From positions 1 through 7,238 of the forward strand of contig CAZOWW010000197.1 of the NCBI GenBank assembly GCA_964583765.1: a stretch of 7,238 bases of DNA. The letters are read 5' to 3'. Positions 7,133 to 7,238 of this stretch are shown here, piece by piece. The notes under the pieces were generated by a model. The model worked only from the letters and a program-made list of their open reading frames with translations. It was not told the origin of the DNA and did no database searches. Position 1 is the first letter of the stretch; each line of letters opens with the position of its first letter. A program made the translations under genes and the position numbers. This DNA is from CAZOWW01 sp964583765 (GTDB lineage Bacteria > Actinomycetota > Actinomycetes > Actinomycetales > Kineosporiaceae).

Positions 7133-7172
7133 CTCCGCCAGGGGCAGGGACTTCAGGTCGCCGCCGGCATCC

Positions 7173-7193
7173 GGCCCCGCCCCGGGGCCTTTT
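7173..7193. other. GC-rich hairpin in the ATPase leader
   Basis: On the plus strand GGCCCC (7173-7178) and GGGGCC (7184-7189) form a perfect 6-bp stem around a 5-base loop, followed by TTTT. In the plus direction this looks like a small intrinsic terminator, but no plus-strand gene ends here. On the minus strand the same stem sits in the ATPase leader, directly after a purine-rich GGAAAAGG segment and just before an ATG at 7170 that is out of frame with the ATPase. It could mask translation initiation, or be a chance product of GC content. Confidence 0.3.
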
Positions 7194-7201
7194 CCAGTTG
7201 A

Positions 7202-7238
7202 TCAGTTGTTGAGGATGAGCGTGAGGACGCTCTTGACG
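7202..7238 (-). CDS. Possible C-terminal tail of an upstream gene (partial)
   Basis: Reading in from the right edge on the minus strand, one frame gives VKSVLTLILNN followed by TGA at 7204-7202. Eleven residues are too few to assign a family or to prove coding. If real, this gene ends about 70 bases before the annotated ATPase start, on the same strand, and could belong to the same operon. The stop is in the ATPase frame, so it also sets the upstream limit of any ATPase start. Confidence 0.2.
   Translation of the reverse strand, partial: VKSVLTLILNN

Noticed and set aside
7217..7232. GAGCGT-GAGG-ACGCTC inverted repeat near the right edge
   Set aside because: Only a 6-bp stem without a T-run, within the possible end of an upstream gene; too short to call a terminator.
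1..7238. CRISPR arrays, tRNA/rRNA genes, defence or toxin-antitoxin genes
   Set aside because: I looked for direct repeats with spacers, tRNA-like cloverleaf ends and small paired genes on both strands and saw none.

Overview
The window is GC-rich throughout. Together with a zinc-finger anti-sigma factor translationally coupled to an ECF sigma factor, GC-biased codon use and GTG starts, this points to an actinobacterium. That is an inference; there is no rRNA, tRNA or other taxonomic marker. Every gene I can support is on the minus strand, so transcription runs from the right edge to the left.

Right to middle (about 7238 to 1898) is a three-gene cluster: a P-type (P3A-like) proton-pumping ATPase, a PPK2-family polyphosphate kinase, and a SulP-family anion transporter with a C-terminal STAS domain. 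Gaps are 100 and 44 bases, so it reads as one operon. A reasonable inference is an energy and ion-homeostasis module: PPK2 moves phosphate between polyphosphate and nucleotides, the ATPase spends ATP to expel protons, and the SulP protein moves an anion, possibly coupled to the proton gradient. The ATPase has an unclear start: family-like sequence continues upstream of its first in-frame start codon, and a GC-rich hairpin lies there.

Middle to left (1818 to 826) is an ECF sigma factor gene followed by a 101-residue soluble anti-sigma factor with a zinc-binding HxxxCxxC motif. Stop and start overlap as GTGA. As sequenced, the sigma gene is frameshifted inside its region 4 helix-turn-helix, which fuses it in frame to the anti-sigma factor. 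The good ribosome binding site in front of the anti-sigma GTG shows that two separate genes were the original state.

Left (461 to about 55) is the remnant of a secreted protein of unknown function. It has three lesions: a one-base shift in the signal peptide, a TAG in place of a probable Trp codon, and an abrupt loss of family-like sequence near position 55, where sequence resembling the end of an IS256-type insertion sequence begins. Its position behind the sigma/anti-sigma pair and a TGTAAC promoter-like element upstream make it a candidate former target of that sigma factor.

No CRISPR array, RNA gene or obviously new multi-gene system was found. The most unusual points are the ATPase/PPK2/SulP grouping and the concentration of frame lesions in the sigma, secreted-protein and ATPase-start regions, which is either real decay or sequence error.
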